Assembly: GCF_000003855.2 (NCBI RefSeq)
Contig: NW_003101677.1
Span: 748,392 to 812,391, forward strand
Direction of reading: 5' to 3'
From: Blastomyces gilchristii SLH14081
Lineage: Eukaryota > Ascomycota > Eurotiomycetes > Onygenales > Ajellomycetaceae
DNA length: 64,000 nucleotides
Part shown: piece by piece, positions 33,806 to 44,990 of the stretch
Layout: each line of letters opens with the position of its first letter
Position numbering within the stretch: the first letter of the stretch is position 1
The notes under the pieces: generated by a model
Database searches by the model: none
What the model was told of the DNA's origin: nothing
Seen by the model: the letters and a program-made list of their open reading frames with translations, nothing else
Made by a program: the position numbers and the translations under genes

Positions 33806-35009
33806 ATGAACGTCGTCCGCTCCACCCTGAGCACCTGGAGGGACCGCCTCGCCCCGATATCCCACACCTCCACCTTTCGCTCCACCGGTCAAATAACGCC
33901 CGAAGAATTCGTCCTCGCAGGCGATTACCTAGTATATAAGTTCCCCACCTGGTCGTGGGAAGACGCTGCTTCGCCAGCAAAGCGGGCGCCGCATCTACCA
34001 CCTGGAAAGCAGTTTCTAGTTACTCGCGGGGTACCATGCCATCGACGGCTCGATGATAACTTTGCTGGGGATGCTGGTCGGGAAGATGTTATGGTTACTG
34101 ATGGTTTGAGCGGTGGTGCTGGAGGTGGTGGTGGGAGTGGCGGCGATGACGATGATGGGTGGTTAAGAACGGGAGGGGGGATGTCAGATAGCCACGAGGC
34201 AAGGATCAAGGATGTGCGGACGGTGGATGAGGCGGGGAATATTGGGGAGAGGGAGGAAGATGAAGAGGAGATTCCGGATATGGAAGATGACGACGATGAT
34301 GAAGAAGCTATTATCAGGGAACCGGCTGGAAAAACCGAGACTGATACGTGAGTTCCTTTTTTTCTACTACTAGGATGAGTATTGGACTGTACTCATATAT
34401 TGACATTTACCTCACAGACCCCTCCGCACTTACACGCTCTACATAACCTACAGTCCCTACTATCGAACCCCGCGCCTCTACCTTTCCGGCTACATCTCCC
34501 CATCCGAGCCACTCGCCCCACACCTCATGATGGAAGACATCGTTGGCGACTACAAAGACAAAACCGTCACACTAGAAGACTTCCCCTTTTTCGACGGCGG
34601 CGTAAAAATGGCCAGCGTGCACCCATGCCGCCACGCAAGCGTGATGAAAGTCCTCCTCGACCGCGCCGACGCGGCTCTAAAACTCCGCCGCCAGAAGCTG
34701 AAAAATGCTACCTCTGTAGAAGACGCGAGGCGAAATGTGCCTTCGAAAGTTGAGAGTGGGCTGGAGGGTCTGGTTGATGATACGGCGCGTCTGACGATTT
34801 CACCTGAACAGCAGCAGCCGCTGCAGCAAGCGGCGGGGGCTGCGGGTGGTAATGCGGGAGATGAGTGGGAAGTGTTGCAGCATGAGGGTGGTGAGGAGTA
34901 TGAAGAGCAGCGCGTGGCTATGAGAGTGGATCAGTACTTAGTCGTTTTCTTGAAGTTTATTGCAAGTGTGACGCCGGGTATCGAACATGACTTCACCATG
35001 GGGGTTTAG
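33806..35009 (+). CDS. ATG3: Atg3, E2-like enzyme for Atg8 lipidation
   Basis: Atg3 accepts Atg8 from Atg7 as a thioester and transfers it to phosphatidylethanolamine on the growing autophagosome. Exons 33806-34347 and 34418-35009 give 377 residues. The N-terminal helix [20 protein letters not shown] and the block [20 protein letters not shown] followed by WE are family hallmarks. A flexible Gly/Asp/Glu-rich region covers about residues 90-178. The E2 core resumes with [20 protein letters not shown]. The active-site motif is [11 protein letters not shown], with the catalytic Cys at residue 251. Family members end with [20 protein letters not shown] plus a short tail, as here. A WEVL sequence (residues 331-334) is a candidate Atg8-interacting motif. 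The gene is convergent with the next one. Confidence 0.95.
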
Positions 35010-36436
35010 ATTCCCGGATTACAGGGGCTCGCTCTACTTTTTGCCATACATCTGTTCACTCTTGTGCCATGACGGAGGAATGAATGAATGAATGAATTGA
35101 TGGTTGAATTGATGGGTTTGTCTGCTCGCGGCATAGGAGCTTCGTCCAACCCAGGATGGCCAATGCAGTTTTGGTTTCATTCCACATCTGACGTCAACTT
35201 TCCTCTTTCTTGCCTTTCGCGGGGAATCGCTGCTTTGGCTTGAGTTCGACGGGCACTTTTTTTTCATTTTGCATTTCATCTTTCTTGATTTATTTATGAT
35301 AATATCTCCCCATGTGCTTTTCTCCTTCCATTTTCTGATGATGCTCTTAAGTTTATGTACACGATCCCCTTTTACTTTGGAGAGACTGGAGGAGTTCGGC
35401 GCGATCTATTCCGTTGGCAAGAAAACAACGAAATCTTACAAATAATACCACAAGAATACATTTGAATTTATCTAGACATTTCCCCGTATCTCTCACTTTT
35501 TCTCTCCTTTCCTAGCCACATGGTTCGTATTGAGGCAGAATCATGCCATTTAGCTCCGTAGATGTACATGTACATTGTACATGTACATAGCTGCACAAGG
35601 CCATGGATGGAATTTCGTATGCTAGCCCGTGGACTTATCTCTACAGAGCTCCTGGATTTCCTAGTGGACTATTCATGCTCTCTACATGAACTGACGCATT
35701 GAAGCAACTGTGGGTAGGGGTAGCGGCAAGAAAAGGGAATTTGACGGACATTACTTTCACCCCGGGCTCGCAAGACAGAAAATGACCCACTAGGAAGAAT
35801 TCACGCAGCTGTGTATAAATGTATTGATTTAGGATGATGCTATGTTGATTAAACGTGGGTGTCCGTATATAAATATACTCTCTATATTGCATGTGCTAGA
35901 TAAATAATGTGGAAGACTTCTAGGCATGGCCTTTTGCAATTACGCGCATTCGTTCGTTTTCTGTTCCCCGTTAACCCCGCGTTGATGCTTTTGTACACAC
36001 CACAGGCAGGGTAACAGGAGTGAGGACTGCCAGGAACTGCAATAGCTGACCATCTGAGTAGTCCTTATGAAATATGTCTAAAAGCATGGAGTACTGCGTA
36101 GTATGTTCCATCGCTACGACAACTGAGTTGGAGTCAGGTATGAGGTAAGAAGAAAGGGTGAGATTGAGATTATTCGAGAGAAAGATCCGCCTCCAAAGCA
36201 AAACAGTTAAGGCCACCAGGAAAGAATAGGGAAGAGGTTGAGATGGTAATTAAGAAGTATATATTGAGATGGCCCATCAACATCGTAGTCCAAATATTTA
36301 ATACCAAAAAAGGGGCATCCAAACCCCATAATGTTCATGAGTGGATATATTGCTTGATATATATAACACAGGTTCCTTTTTCCCCACTTGTTAAAAGTAA
36401 ATATGAAGGTTAAAATAAATGATAGGATATAGATTA
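35010..36436. other. Convergent 3' region downstream of ATG3
   Basis: About 1.4 kb, longer than usual for a convergent pair. It has an imperfect GAAT repeat near 35081-35095 and the palindromic TGTACA array at 35562-35588. I see no gene. Confidence 0.5.
35562..35588. repeat. Palindromic TGTACA array
   Basis: Alternating TGTACA/ATGTACAT units form an almost perfect 27-base self-complementary sequence that could extrude as a hairpin. Confidence 0.85.
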
Positions 36437-37654
36437 TTATAAGGTCCCAAATGCAGAACCAAAATTAGTGCTGTGTTTGAATTTGATGCCGGTTTCTGGT
36501 TCGGGTTCTGACAGCGGTTGTTCATCATCGGATAGATTGTTTTCAAGCTCGTCAGAATGGGAGGTAGGGCCCGGTCCAGCTAGCCTTCTCGCTTCATTCA
36601 ATAATTTTTGGTCCAGGGCCTCGAGAAACTCGATGTCCTGTTTCTTGTCATTTTTCAGCCCTAATGGCCCTTGGAGGGCCGGGTCTTCGTCGACCTCAGG
36701 AGAGTAGGTCTCCCCTGGCTCAAGGGTTTGTCGCGGCGCGAGGGGAGATTCCGTCGTCAATGTACCAACTTCAGTGGATATATTGCTCGTTGCCACACCC
36801 GGATCGATGACTGTCATTGGAGTATGCCCTGCATCTCTCACGAGGTTCTCTTGTGGTGGTCCTAATTCCGATCGCGCGATTGGCACTGGTTTCTTGGTTT
36901 CTACCAATTTGGAGTCCATGGTTTGGTCTGGAGATGGTGATATGACTTCTGAGGGAGAGGCCGAAGAGGCCTTCGCGAGGATATCTGGGCCTAGTGCGGT
37001 AGATTTTAGAGTAATCCCATCTAAGCTGCTATCAACTAATTCAATGGGGACTCCGACTGTGCTCTGTCGATCGACGGGTCGGGCTCTAGGAGACAGGGCC
37101 TCGTCGAGCGAGGGGGGTAATCCAACTCCATGGTTGTGGCCGCTAGGGTGCCTCAAGCCTTGGGGGCTCTGCGCTTCATTTTCATCCCAGAATACTCTTG
37201 TGGGTTGCATAGTCGGACTTGATCCTTCCCATACATGATGAACATCATGTGCCCGCTCGCTTCCGTGGGGATGGGAGGCCATCCGTGTCCTCTCGACTCT
37301 AGCAGTTCTTCTTTGTCCTTGTTCCAACTCCGCAATCCTGTGTCTCATAATAGATCTTTCCTTCTCCCACAGCTTCCGCTCTTCTGCGAACGCTGCTCGT
37401 TCACGCTCGAAGCTTAACCGTAGGGATTGGAGGGCTAACTGAGATTGTTCAACGAAGTCGAAAAATTTGACGCTGGGTTGGTCTCTCGATACTCTGCTCG
37501 ACAATGTAGCGGAGCCATCAGACCGTTCCAGATGAAAGTTATAGGCAGTTGGCGAAGATGCGCGGCGCATCGGAGATGACGTGGGGAACATCCTGTGGTC
37601 CTCGTGCGTACAATCATGGCTTTCGCCACAACGTTGTGGAATAGTCTGGGCCAT
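36437..37654 (-). CDS. Hypothetical coiled-coil protein
   Basis: A single-exon frame codes 405 residues from the ATG at 37654. The only ordered part is a charged coiled coil at about residues 70-115 (FVEQSQLALQSLRLSFERER, AFAEERKLWEKERSIMRHRI, AELEQGQRR). The rest is Ser/Pro/Glu-rich and likely disordered. A conserved-looking acidic helix lies near the C terminus (KKQDIEFLEALDQKLLNEAR). The protein ends in STNFGSAFGTL. I recognise no named domain, but similar ERERAAFAEERKLWEKER-type coils occur in uncharacterised fungal proteins. It is convergent with ATG3 and in tandem with ALG5. No function is assigned. Confidence 0.8.
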   Translation of the reverse strand: MAQTIPQRCGESHDCTHEDHRMFPTSSPMRRASSPTAYNFHLERSDGSATLSSRVSRDQPSVKFFDFVEQSQLALQSLRLSFERERAAFAEERKLWEKERSIMRHRIAELEQGQRRTARVERTRMASHPHGSERAHDVHHVWEGSSPTMQPTRVFWDENEAQSPQGLRHPSGHNHGVGLPPSLDEALSPRARPVDRQSTVGVPIELVDSSLDGITLKSTALGPDILAKASSASPSEVISPSPDQTMDSKLVETKKPVPIARSELGPPQENLVRDAGHTPMTVIDPGVATSNISTEVGTLTTESPLAPRQTLEPGETYSPEVDEDPALQGPLGLKNDKKQDIEFLEALDQKLLNEARRLAGPGPTSHSDELENNLSDDEQPLSEPEPETGIKFKHSTNFGSAFGTL

Positions 37655-39037
37655 GCCTACCGGGAAAAAAGAGTCGGAAACTTTTGTGCACGTAGTTTGG
37701 ATATTGCTAAATCATATTTCCCTGAAAGTTTGACCAGATAAGGCGTCAGAATGAAAAGCTATGGGGTCTGTAAATCAAAGAGATGACTCCGCCAACGTCG
37801 CCAAAACATTGCCGCACTCCAGGTTAGAATCGCATCGCGAAACACCGCTATGAGGTACGTCAATCTCAGACCAGCTCGTAGCGTATAGAAACCAAAAAAT
37901 AAATAAATAAATACCAGCGGTGACCGTTGGTCCAGCGATGGATATGTGTGTCTGTGCCTTAGTTTTCTAGGTCGGTAATTTTTAGAGATGAGATGATGCT
38001 AGTTCAACTAAGTCAAGGGTCGCGCTGTTGGCTAGCCCTGACTAACTAGTTATTAATACCTAACTTGGTTTATAGGCGACGTCATTTTTTGGTCTATGTC
38101 GCGTCTCACCTCAACTGCGGGTTCCTTTCAAGCAGTAGAATATCTCGGATGGAGGCCGATGAAGCAATAAACTATTGATTTATGGATTCTCTCAGATTTT
38201 CCTCCACTCTCGCCCTTCAAAGCGCTGCGATCCCGCTTCTTTCGTGTTTCCGTGGCATGAGAGTGTTGTGGAATCTCGACCAGCAAGTATCAGAGCTTAT
38301 TTAACGTATCGAAGAAATGTATTTACCAAGTAACATGTATACCACCCAGCACTCGGCCAATGGAGCTTGCCATCGGGTTCACTTCCTCAATGCAGGCGGG
38401 CAAATTAGGGATATGGCATTATCATTCAACACGCTCCCATTTCATATACGGAGTACAGACAATTGCATTTCACAAATGTGAAACAGCATAACCGTCGGAC
38501 CGGGACGTACATGGCCCCCACAACCCTTAGGAAAGCAAGGACAATTGAAAATACACATATTCGCTACTGATCAAAGCAAAAGCAGTAATGTGCGTTTTGC
38601 TTAATCACAATTATATTTAGTGAAACCCTAGGCCAAACACCAACGATTAGAAGGACGTCATTATTGGGGCCGGGGAGGGAGGGTGAAAGGGGACAGGAAG
38701 AAAAGAAGTGAACAAAAAGTCCGTGTTTTATAAGGGTCGATATGGTGTATCAACTCATCATCCGCGAGTAATTCAACATGGATCAAATATGTTCCAAGGG
38801 GCTACAATCTTTTGAACTCATGGCTAACACATCGCATGTATGGTGGAAACATTTACCATCCATTTGATACCACGTTGAACGCAGAACCAACGTCATATAT
38901 ATCTATGGGTATATCGTAGTCCACTTAAGGGACATGCCGAGAGAAAATACAGGAACTGTATATACAGAACGAAAACGTAGTGAGAAGCGCCAACCAGTGC
39001 AAAAATACAAAAAGAAAAAATACAAGACAGCTGATAG
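37655..39037. other. Intergenic region upstream of the coiled-coil gene
   Basis: About 1.4 kb including the promoter of the gene at left and the ALG5 3' end. One TACGGAGTA motif lies at 38447-38455. I see no gene. Confidence 0.5.
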
Positions 39038-40468
39038 TCACCGAAAAATACCATGGTCTGAAGTCCGCCGATAAACGCCGAACCCCCATGCCATCCGCAA
39101 GATAGCCAAACCCCATGCCATGCCCAAACTATCCCATATGACATTCAGCTTGCTCCCCTTGACCTCTCTCCAGCCCACCGGCACCTCAGCCACAGGAATG
39201 CCTGCAAATTCAGCAAGCATGAGCATTTCCACGTCAAAAATCCAGCCTTCAGAGTGCATGTAGGGAATGATATATGGCAAAGAGGCGCGGGAGAAGAGCT
39301 TGAAGCCACATTGGGTGTCTTTTATAGCAGCGGTGGCGGGTGGAGTAAGGATGCGAAGGATTAGGTGAAAGGAGTGCATGAGGAAGTTTCGAAGCTTAGA
39401 TCGCTAGTGAGGAGTATATTTGTTAGTAAATGTGGAGTGCAAGGACGAAAGAGTTATGTGATGCGCTCGTGATCTTGGTGTTAAGGCGCATATGTGTACC
39501 ATACCTTAACCACAGCTTCGCTGCCGACTAGATGTGCTCTGGATCCGATTGCAAGACCTCGAGACGACCCATCTTCTATGCGTTGACAGGCTGATAGTAG
39601 CTTCCCAAGGTCGTCGAACCGACTGGCACCATCTGCATCGGCGAATATGACATACTGGCCGCGCACATGCCTCATACCATGAATGACAGCCCCGCCTTTT
39701 CCTCTATTCTCCGCTAGGGTGATTACTCGGATTGTCCCTGGTGGGATATGTACTCCTTCCGCGCTTGAAATGGTTGTCCATGGTCCTGCATGGCTCTTGG
39801 GGTGTACCGACAGTTGATGGTCTCTAGCAAAGGATAGCGCGGTCTCCACGGTCCCATCTGTGGAACCATCCGACACAATGAGTATTTCCCATCCCCGTGA
39901 TGGCACACTTATGCTCCCATTTGTCCTTTCGTCGAGTCTACGACGGCGAGTCCCTTCCGACCTCATGTCCTCCTTACGCAAAGCTCCATCTTGCAGACAT
40001 TCCGCGAGAGTCCCGTACGTCTTCTCGAGATAATTCACAGCCTCTTCCAGCATCCCTCCCAGCCTATCCTCTTCGTTGTATGCGGGCACCACGACGGACA
40101 TAAAAAGCTCCGCCTTCTCCATTTCTTTTACGTCGCCAGATGTACGACCTCGTAGGCTATCTTGCCAGCAAGGCAGTAGTTGGGGCGCCGTAATTGATCC
40201 ATCTTCAGCAATAGTTTTGTATCTTTTCTCCTGCGGAAGCGGAGGGCGGGGATTTGGCGCTACGAGGAAGAGAAGAGTATAACCCTGCAAGACGTTTGGT
40301 CAATTGAGTGATATGGAAGTCATGTAATAATTTTAAAATAAAACCCACAAGAAGAATGAGCCCGGTAAATGTCGATAGGAGAAATATGAACCATAGTAGA
40401 GGGGGAATGCTACCGGCGAGCTCTAGGCATTGGGCGCATATCGCACTCAGGGCTTGGAAGTCCACCAT
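39038..40468 (-). CDS. ALG5: Alg5, dolichyl-phosphate beta-glucosyltransferase
   Basis: Alg5 makes dolichyl-phosphate-glucose from UDP-glucose on the cytosolic face of the ER. This is the donor for the last three glucoses of the N-glycan precursor. Exons 40468-40349, 40284-39505 and 39403-39038 give 421 residues. An N-terminal membrane anchor (PPLLWFIFLLSTFTGLILL) continues across the intron into GYTLLFLVAPNPRPPLPQEK. GT-A fold motifs follow: VVVPAYNEEDRL (about residues 104-115), ILIVSDGSTDGT (about 174-185) and the metal-binding YVIFADADGASRF, with D-A-D at 256-258. The C-terminal half has IKDTQCGFKLFSRASLPYII and EGWIFDVEMLMLAEFAGIPV, typical of the family. An in-frame ATG nine codons upstream (40495) is an alternative start. 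Confidence 0.95.
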
Positions 40469-43400
40469 GGTTGGGTCTTCCTGGTCACAGACCAAGACGA
40501 AAAGAACGCAAATTCTCCCTCATTCAAAGAGCCTGCACAGAAAGTGGCGAGAAATTAGTGATTGGTCTTGGATTTGCGATCTGTGAATGGAGGTTCTGGA
40601 AGGCTGTCAAGCAGCCACATGTCCTTTGGTACTGTGGAGGGACGGTTTAAGCTTCCCGTCGCTCGTTGCTTGGCGTCATTTGGCAGCCAATGGCCAGGAA
40701 TCCGGCGTCGACCAACTTCATCGCCAACCACAACTACCCTCAGCCATCTTCAACTGTCTTTCCACCACCACAGCAACTGCTCCACACAGCAACAATGTTA
40801 CTGGAGGGCATATTACGCATTGCTAGGCATCTATAGCTGGATTTTGTCTCAGAAAAACGATAACATCGCGAATTGATCCTGTCACGAATCACTGCACCGC
40901 AAGAGCAACCTCGACGGCAAGGCTGGCTGAGCAGCATCGCAATCCCTTATGGACAATGCAGGAATAACGTTGCTTTTGCTCTGAAGAGGGTGATGACAGA
41001 GTTCTCTCCCTTACCTAGCCCCTCCAAATCGTCTGCGAATGCCAAAATTCAGGGGTGTGATAGTACCGTTGCGTCCCAAGGGATTAGGTGAATATTTATG
41101 CCGGACAAGGCATCGGCGCCTCAGGCGACGAAATTTGACTCATTACTGTCCGTTTTGGAGTCGAAATTATTTGTCAATAACGTGCCTGTCCCAAGAAGCC
41201 CCGCATCGAATTGGTTTGCTTGCGAATTTTTCTCCCGAGATCCGGTGCTTCCAGCCCTGTTCAGTGGTTGTCCCCGATGACCAAACAAGTGACTGTTTCT
41301 GCGCGGACCGGTTTGAGATTTACAACGTTCAATCCTTGAATTTCCACATGAGTTTCCATCTTTTCTCGTCAACCTGATAAAAAGCAAACTGGGATGAACG
41401 TTACAATCCTTCGTCTCATCACTTCTCCGAGCCTACCAGATTTCGACTTTCCGCGATTATTTTCCTGAGGGACCATATAGATCTTGGCATTGCCATTCCA
41501 CATGCGCAGCATTAGAACGTCAAGGAACCAATGTAACAAGGAGCTCTTTAGACAACTCGTTGCCGAGAACTGGGAATCCATTTACAAGGGGTCGTCCGGG
41601 CACAGATGTCGCCTAGCATGCTCTTCTGCAGTTCTAATATTGACTAGGTCTAGGCTTTACAGAGTTCATCTTCTAGACGACACTCACAGCGAGTAGAGCA
41701 TTTTTAATCAACCTGCCGTTTCCACACTCAGATATGAAGCCGTGTTTTGTCATTATCACACAGCGGCCTATATTCCCTATTTGTGGAGCCAAGAGTTACT
41801 CTCTTGATGAATGTTTCACATCACATTTACTCACAATATTTGCCGCCAGGCAAATATCAGATGAAGCCAATTAATCACAGGGATCAGCTCAGGAGGCTCG
41901 TGGTTTTCTTCCAATTGAACGGCTGAGTCTAAAGGCCCATTATTGGTGGCTCCGACTCGTGCCTCGAACGTTTCGGCGTGCCAAACAATGATCACAATTC
42001 AAAAATATGAGAGATCGTTTTTCAAGCACCGGGATGTGCATTAGTGTCACTGGGAGGTCGCCTTGGTTATCTCACCTCTGGGAAGAAACTGGGGCACAGC
42101 TCGAAGGCTGATTTATGGGGTTTTCCCCTTGTCAAATAGCCCGAGCGCACGGCGGTGTCAGATACGTCCTCCAGACTCACGTCACAGCTCTGCTTCGATT
42201 CGTTATCAGGGCATTTATCTGAATCATTTTGTCTTCTTTCCTAGGCAACAGGCGGGCAAATAATGTGGATATAACGCAGAGCACAGGCAATACATCAATA
42301 AATAAAAACCCAAGAGCCGCGAGATAACTTGATCCTGTGTGGTGATGATTGGGGCTGATCATAACAATACCAGTGCACAGTCAATAGGACTAAGGGATTT
42401 CTCCACCATTCCGCCGCAGTGGCTTCGTTCGAGACCCGCCACATACAAGCCAGACACGAAGGATTTTTATCAGGCAACCCTCTCCTATTCCACATGGATC
42501 TCATGGAGCAGCCTCGTGGGCCAGTCAAGCCAGGGCTATCACGTGATGGCGAGGCGAGGATGTGCCGACTTTGCCACAAGTATTGCCAGGAATGCCAATC
42601 AGTTTATGCATTCAAGGCCATCTCAGTGATGGGCGAAAAGGAAATTTACATGGTATCCACATTTTCGGACGAGGATTTGAAAATGTCAGAACTGCACCCT
42701 TTTGGGGTTTAGCTGGTGCGAGAGATCCTCGTAATCATTTCTTGGTTGGCAGGGTTTCGCAGCGTTGAGGAGGGGCGTGGCCGTAAATGGCACCACGTAA
42801 GAGGGACCTCCGAAGTGATCCGCACTTCACTATCGGAACAGATGGATGCTTCTATATCGCAAGGAAATTCTTATCTATATCGGATGTTGCCCGAATCTCA
42901 CAAGGCTTCAGCGCCTAGACATTTGTTTCAACGGGGTGTTTTATGACTCGTACATGACGCGGATTTAACTGACTAGAGCAGATCCATGCCCCGAGCTCCT
43001 GCAGTGAGGCTGGCTCAAAAGCTCTACAGCGGAAAGTTGATGCCTATGCCGACCACACTACAGGTTTATGCGACTTGGATTGTGGTTGCCGGCTCCGGGT
43101 TGTTTTGGCTTTTAACTGTGTTTTGCTTGAGGCCCGTCCTATGCGAATGCTCACTAAACCCGGGCGCGGAAACTTGATTTGCAACTGCATCACGGGATCC
43201 AGCTTCCACGGAATGCAGCCCCTGAGCTGTTTCTGTCTACATATTAACGTCAATGGTTGTCAGACTGCCTGCCAATATTATTGATTTAACCATTGAATCC
43301 ATTTGAATAAAGCCTCATGCAGAATGAGTTGCCAATGCTCACTTCAGCCTTTGTTCCGCATCACCACCCACCACGCATCCGCCTGTCTTTCAACCTCGCT

Positions 43401-43824
43401 GGGCCGAGAGCACGACATAACCTCCAGACCAAGTGAATAACAAACGACAAATCTAGCCAATGATTGAGACCCACTAACGCAGATGAGAGGCACCCCAGTA
43501 ATCCCTGCATTCATAGCGCAGAGCCCTCGCCGGGTAGGACCGACACATCAAGGTGCCTGAACTCTGCCCTTTGTAGTTAACGCATGCGACTTTAAGACGC
43601 CAAACGAGATCAAAAAGCAAAAGTCCACCGTATCCCCTTTTTGGGCGGTGTTAACCACTAACTTCTCGAGAAGGAAAGTATTAAACTGAAATAAATGATT
43701 GCAGCCCGGCCCAAGTGGTGCAAATGATACGTCTGATGAATCTTCCTGCACCCTCCCGCACCCGTCCGTCTGGGCCAGAAAGACATTTTCTTTGACCGGA
43801 TTTGATCACCGCCCTGGTAATGTG

Positions 43825-43844
43825 CATGTACATGTACATGTACA
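43825..43844. repeat. CATGTA tandem palindrome
   Basis: Three and a third units of the self-complementary hexamer CATGTA/TGTACA occur in tandem. Confidence 0.85.
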
Positions 43845-44749
43845 ATTGTCGTCAGACGAAATGATAATAGGAGGCTAGATATTCCTTATATTATTCGTGA
43901 ACGCTTGTAGATACATACATGCGCCAATAGGTTTGCCATATTGACTAGATGAATAGGCCTGACCTTGCAGTGGCTTTGCCTCTCGATGATAGGATAAGGG
44001 ATAGATTGTAGGTGTGGAGAGGCGTTGAGATGACGGCGTTACTATTCGTGTTCAGCACACTTCTCTGTCCGGAATTAGGGCGCGTGATCAAGTTTATTCG
44101 TGCTGCATTTTACGGCAAACAATTGGAATGGCGTGTCAGGGGGGTCAAGTATTTAACATAAACCGTGAGTGATTGTGGGAATATCCATGGGAGATTTTGG
44201 CAATGAGAAGAATTTTTCTATGATGTACTTTGTCTTTTTGTGTCTGTCTGTGCGAGATATATCTCCTTTACATCCGATTTGATCCCCCAATTGGTACATC
44301 TACCACGGAAAAAAGTTTTGGCACTGAACTGAGAAGCCAAAAGAGAACTTTCCCTAAAAGCGTTGTAACCTCGTAGAGCATATTTTGTCCGTGTTGCTGA
44401 GAATGATAACGAACAACGGGGATGAGTTACCAACTGTAGCACAAATTGAGTGTTGGCAGTAGGTAATTTACCTTGAACGAAGTTAAAATTATCAAATTGT
44501 ATTTGTTAACTTATGTCCTGTTTGAAACTATTCATATATTAAAACGAATACAGGAACCGAAAGTGTGAATCTCCATGACCATCGGACATCATGGGAAAAT
44601 AACCGCCCGCCTTATTAATTAGATGCTGAAGCCGGCCATACATGTGCTAAATGTAAATATTAAGCGCAACGGTCCGTATAGGATGCGGCTTTGCGTGTGA
44701 AACAGATATAAGAAATATGCCCCGGCGTACGAAGCTGGAGACCCCCCTG

Positions 44750-44764
44750 CCCCCCCCCCCCCCC
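44750..44764. repeat. C15 homopolymer
   Basis: Fifteen C in a row, preceded by another C6 run. The length is prone to error. Confidence 0.8.
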
Positions 44765-44990
44765 AACAGCAGCTAGAATTTCCGAGCGCCACCTGCAAAT
44801 CCGTAGTTGACATTAAACCCTGGGGACACAGAGTGGGGTTCACTCATACGTCCTAGATAAAGGGTAATTTCTCCGGCTTAATTCCGCTTTGAAATCCCTC
44901 TCTTACGACCTTCCTTCCCTTAATCGTGCATTTAGGGGTTCTGCGATGTCTGACCAAGCTTGGAAAGGCGCGACGATGACCTTTTGCGTA

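Larger units (their letters stand above)
40469..44990. other. 4.5 kb gene-poor region
   Basis: The left end is the ALG5 promoter and the right end the 3' flank of the EST1-like gene. No open frame in between has a recognisable domain, coding-like continuity across introns or a family match that I can name. It holds a TGTACA repeat (43825-43844) and a C15 run (44750-44764). Composition looks ordinary rather than strongly AT-rich. Confidence 0.5.

Noticed and set aside
316..35009. A linked organelle or autophagy gene cluster (YOP1, ATG101, PEX3, ATG3)
   Set aside because: The genes are far apart, on both strands and interrupted by unrelated genes. Housekeeping genes of this kind are expected in any window of this size.
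42419..42712. 97-residue Cys-containing frame (MCRLCHKYCQEC)
   Set aside because: It begins with a GTG rather than an ATG, has no neighbouring exon and the Cys cluster is short. Chance is the simpler reading.
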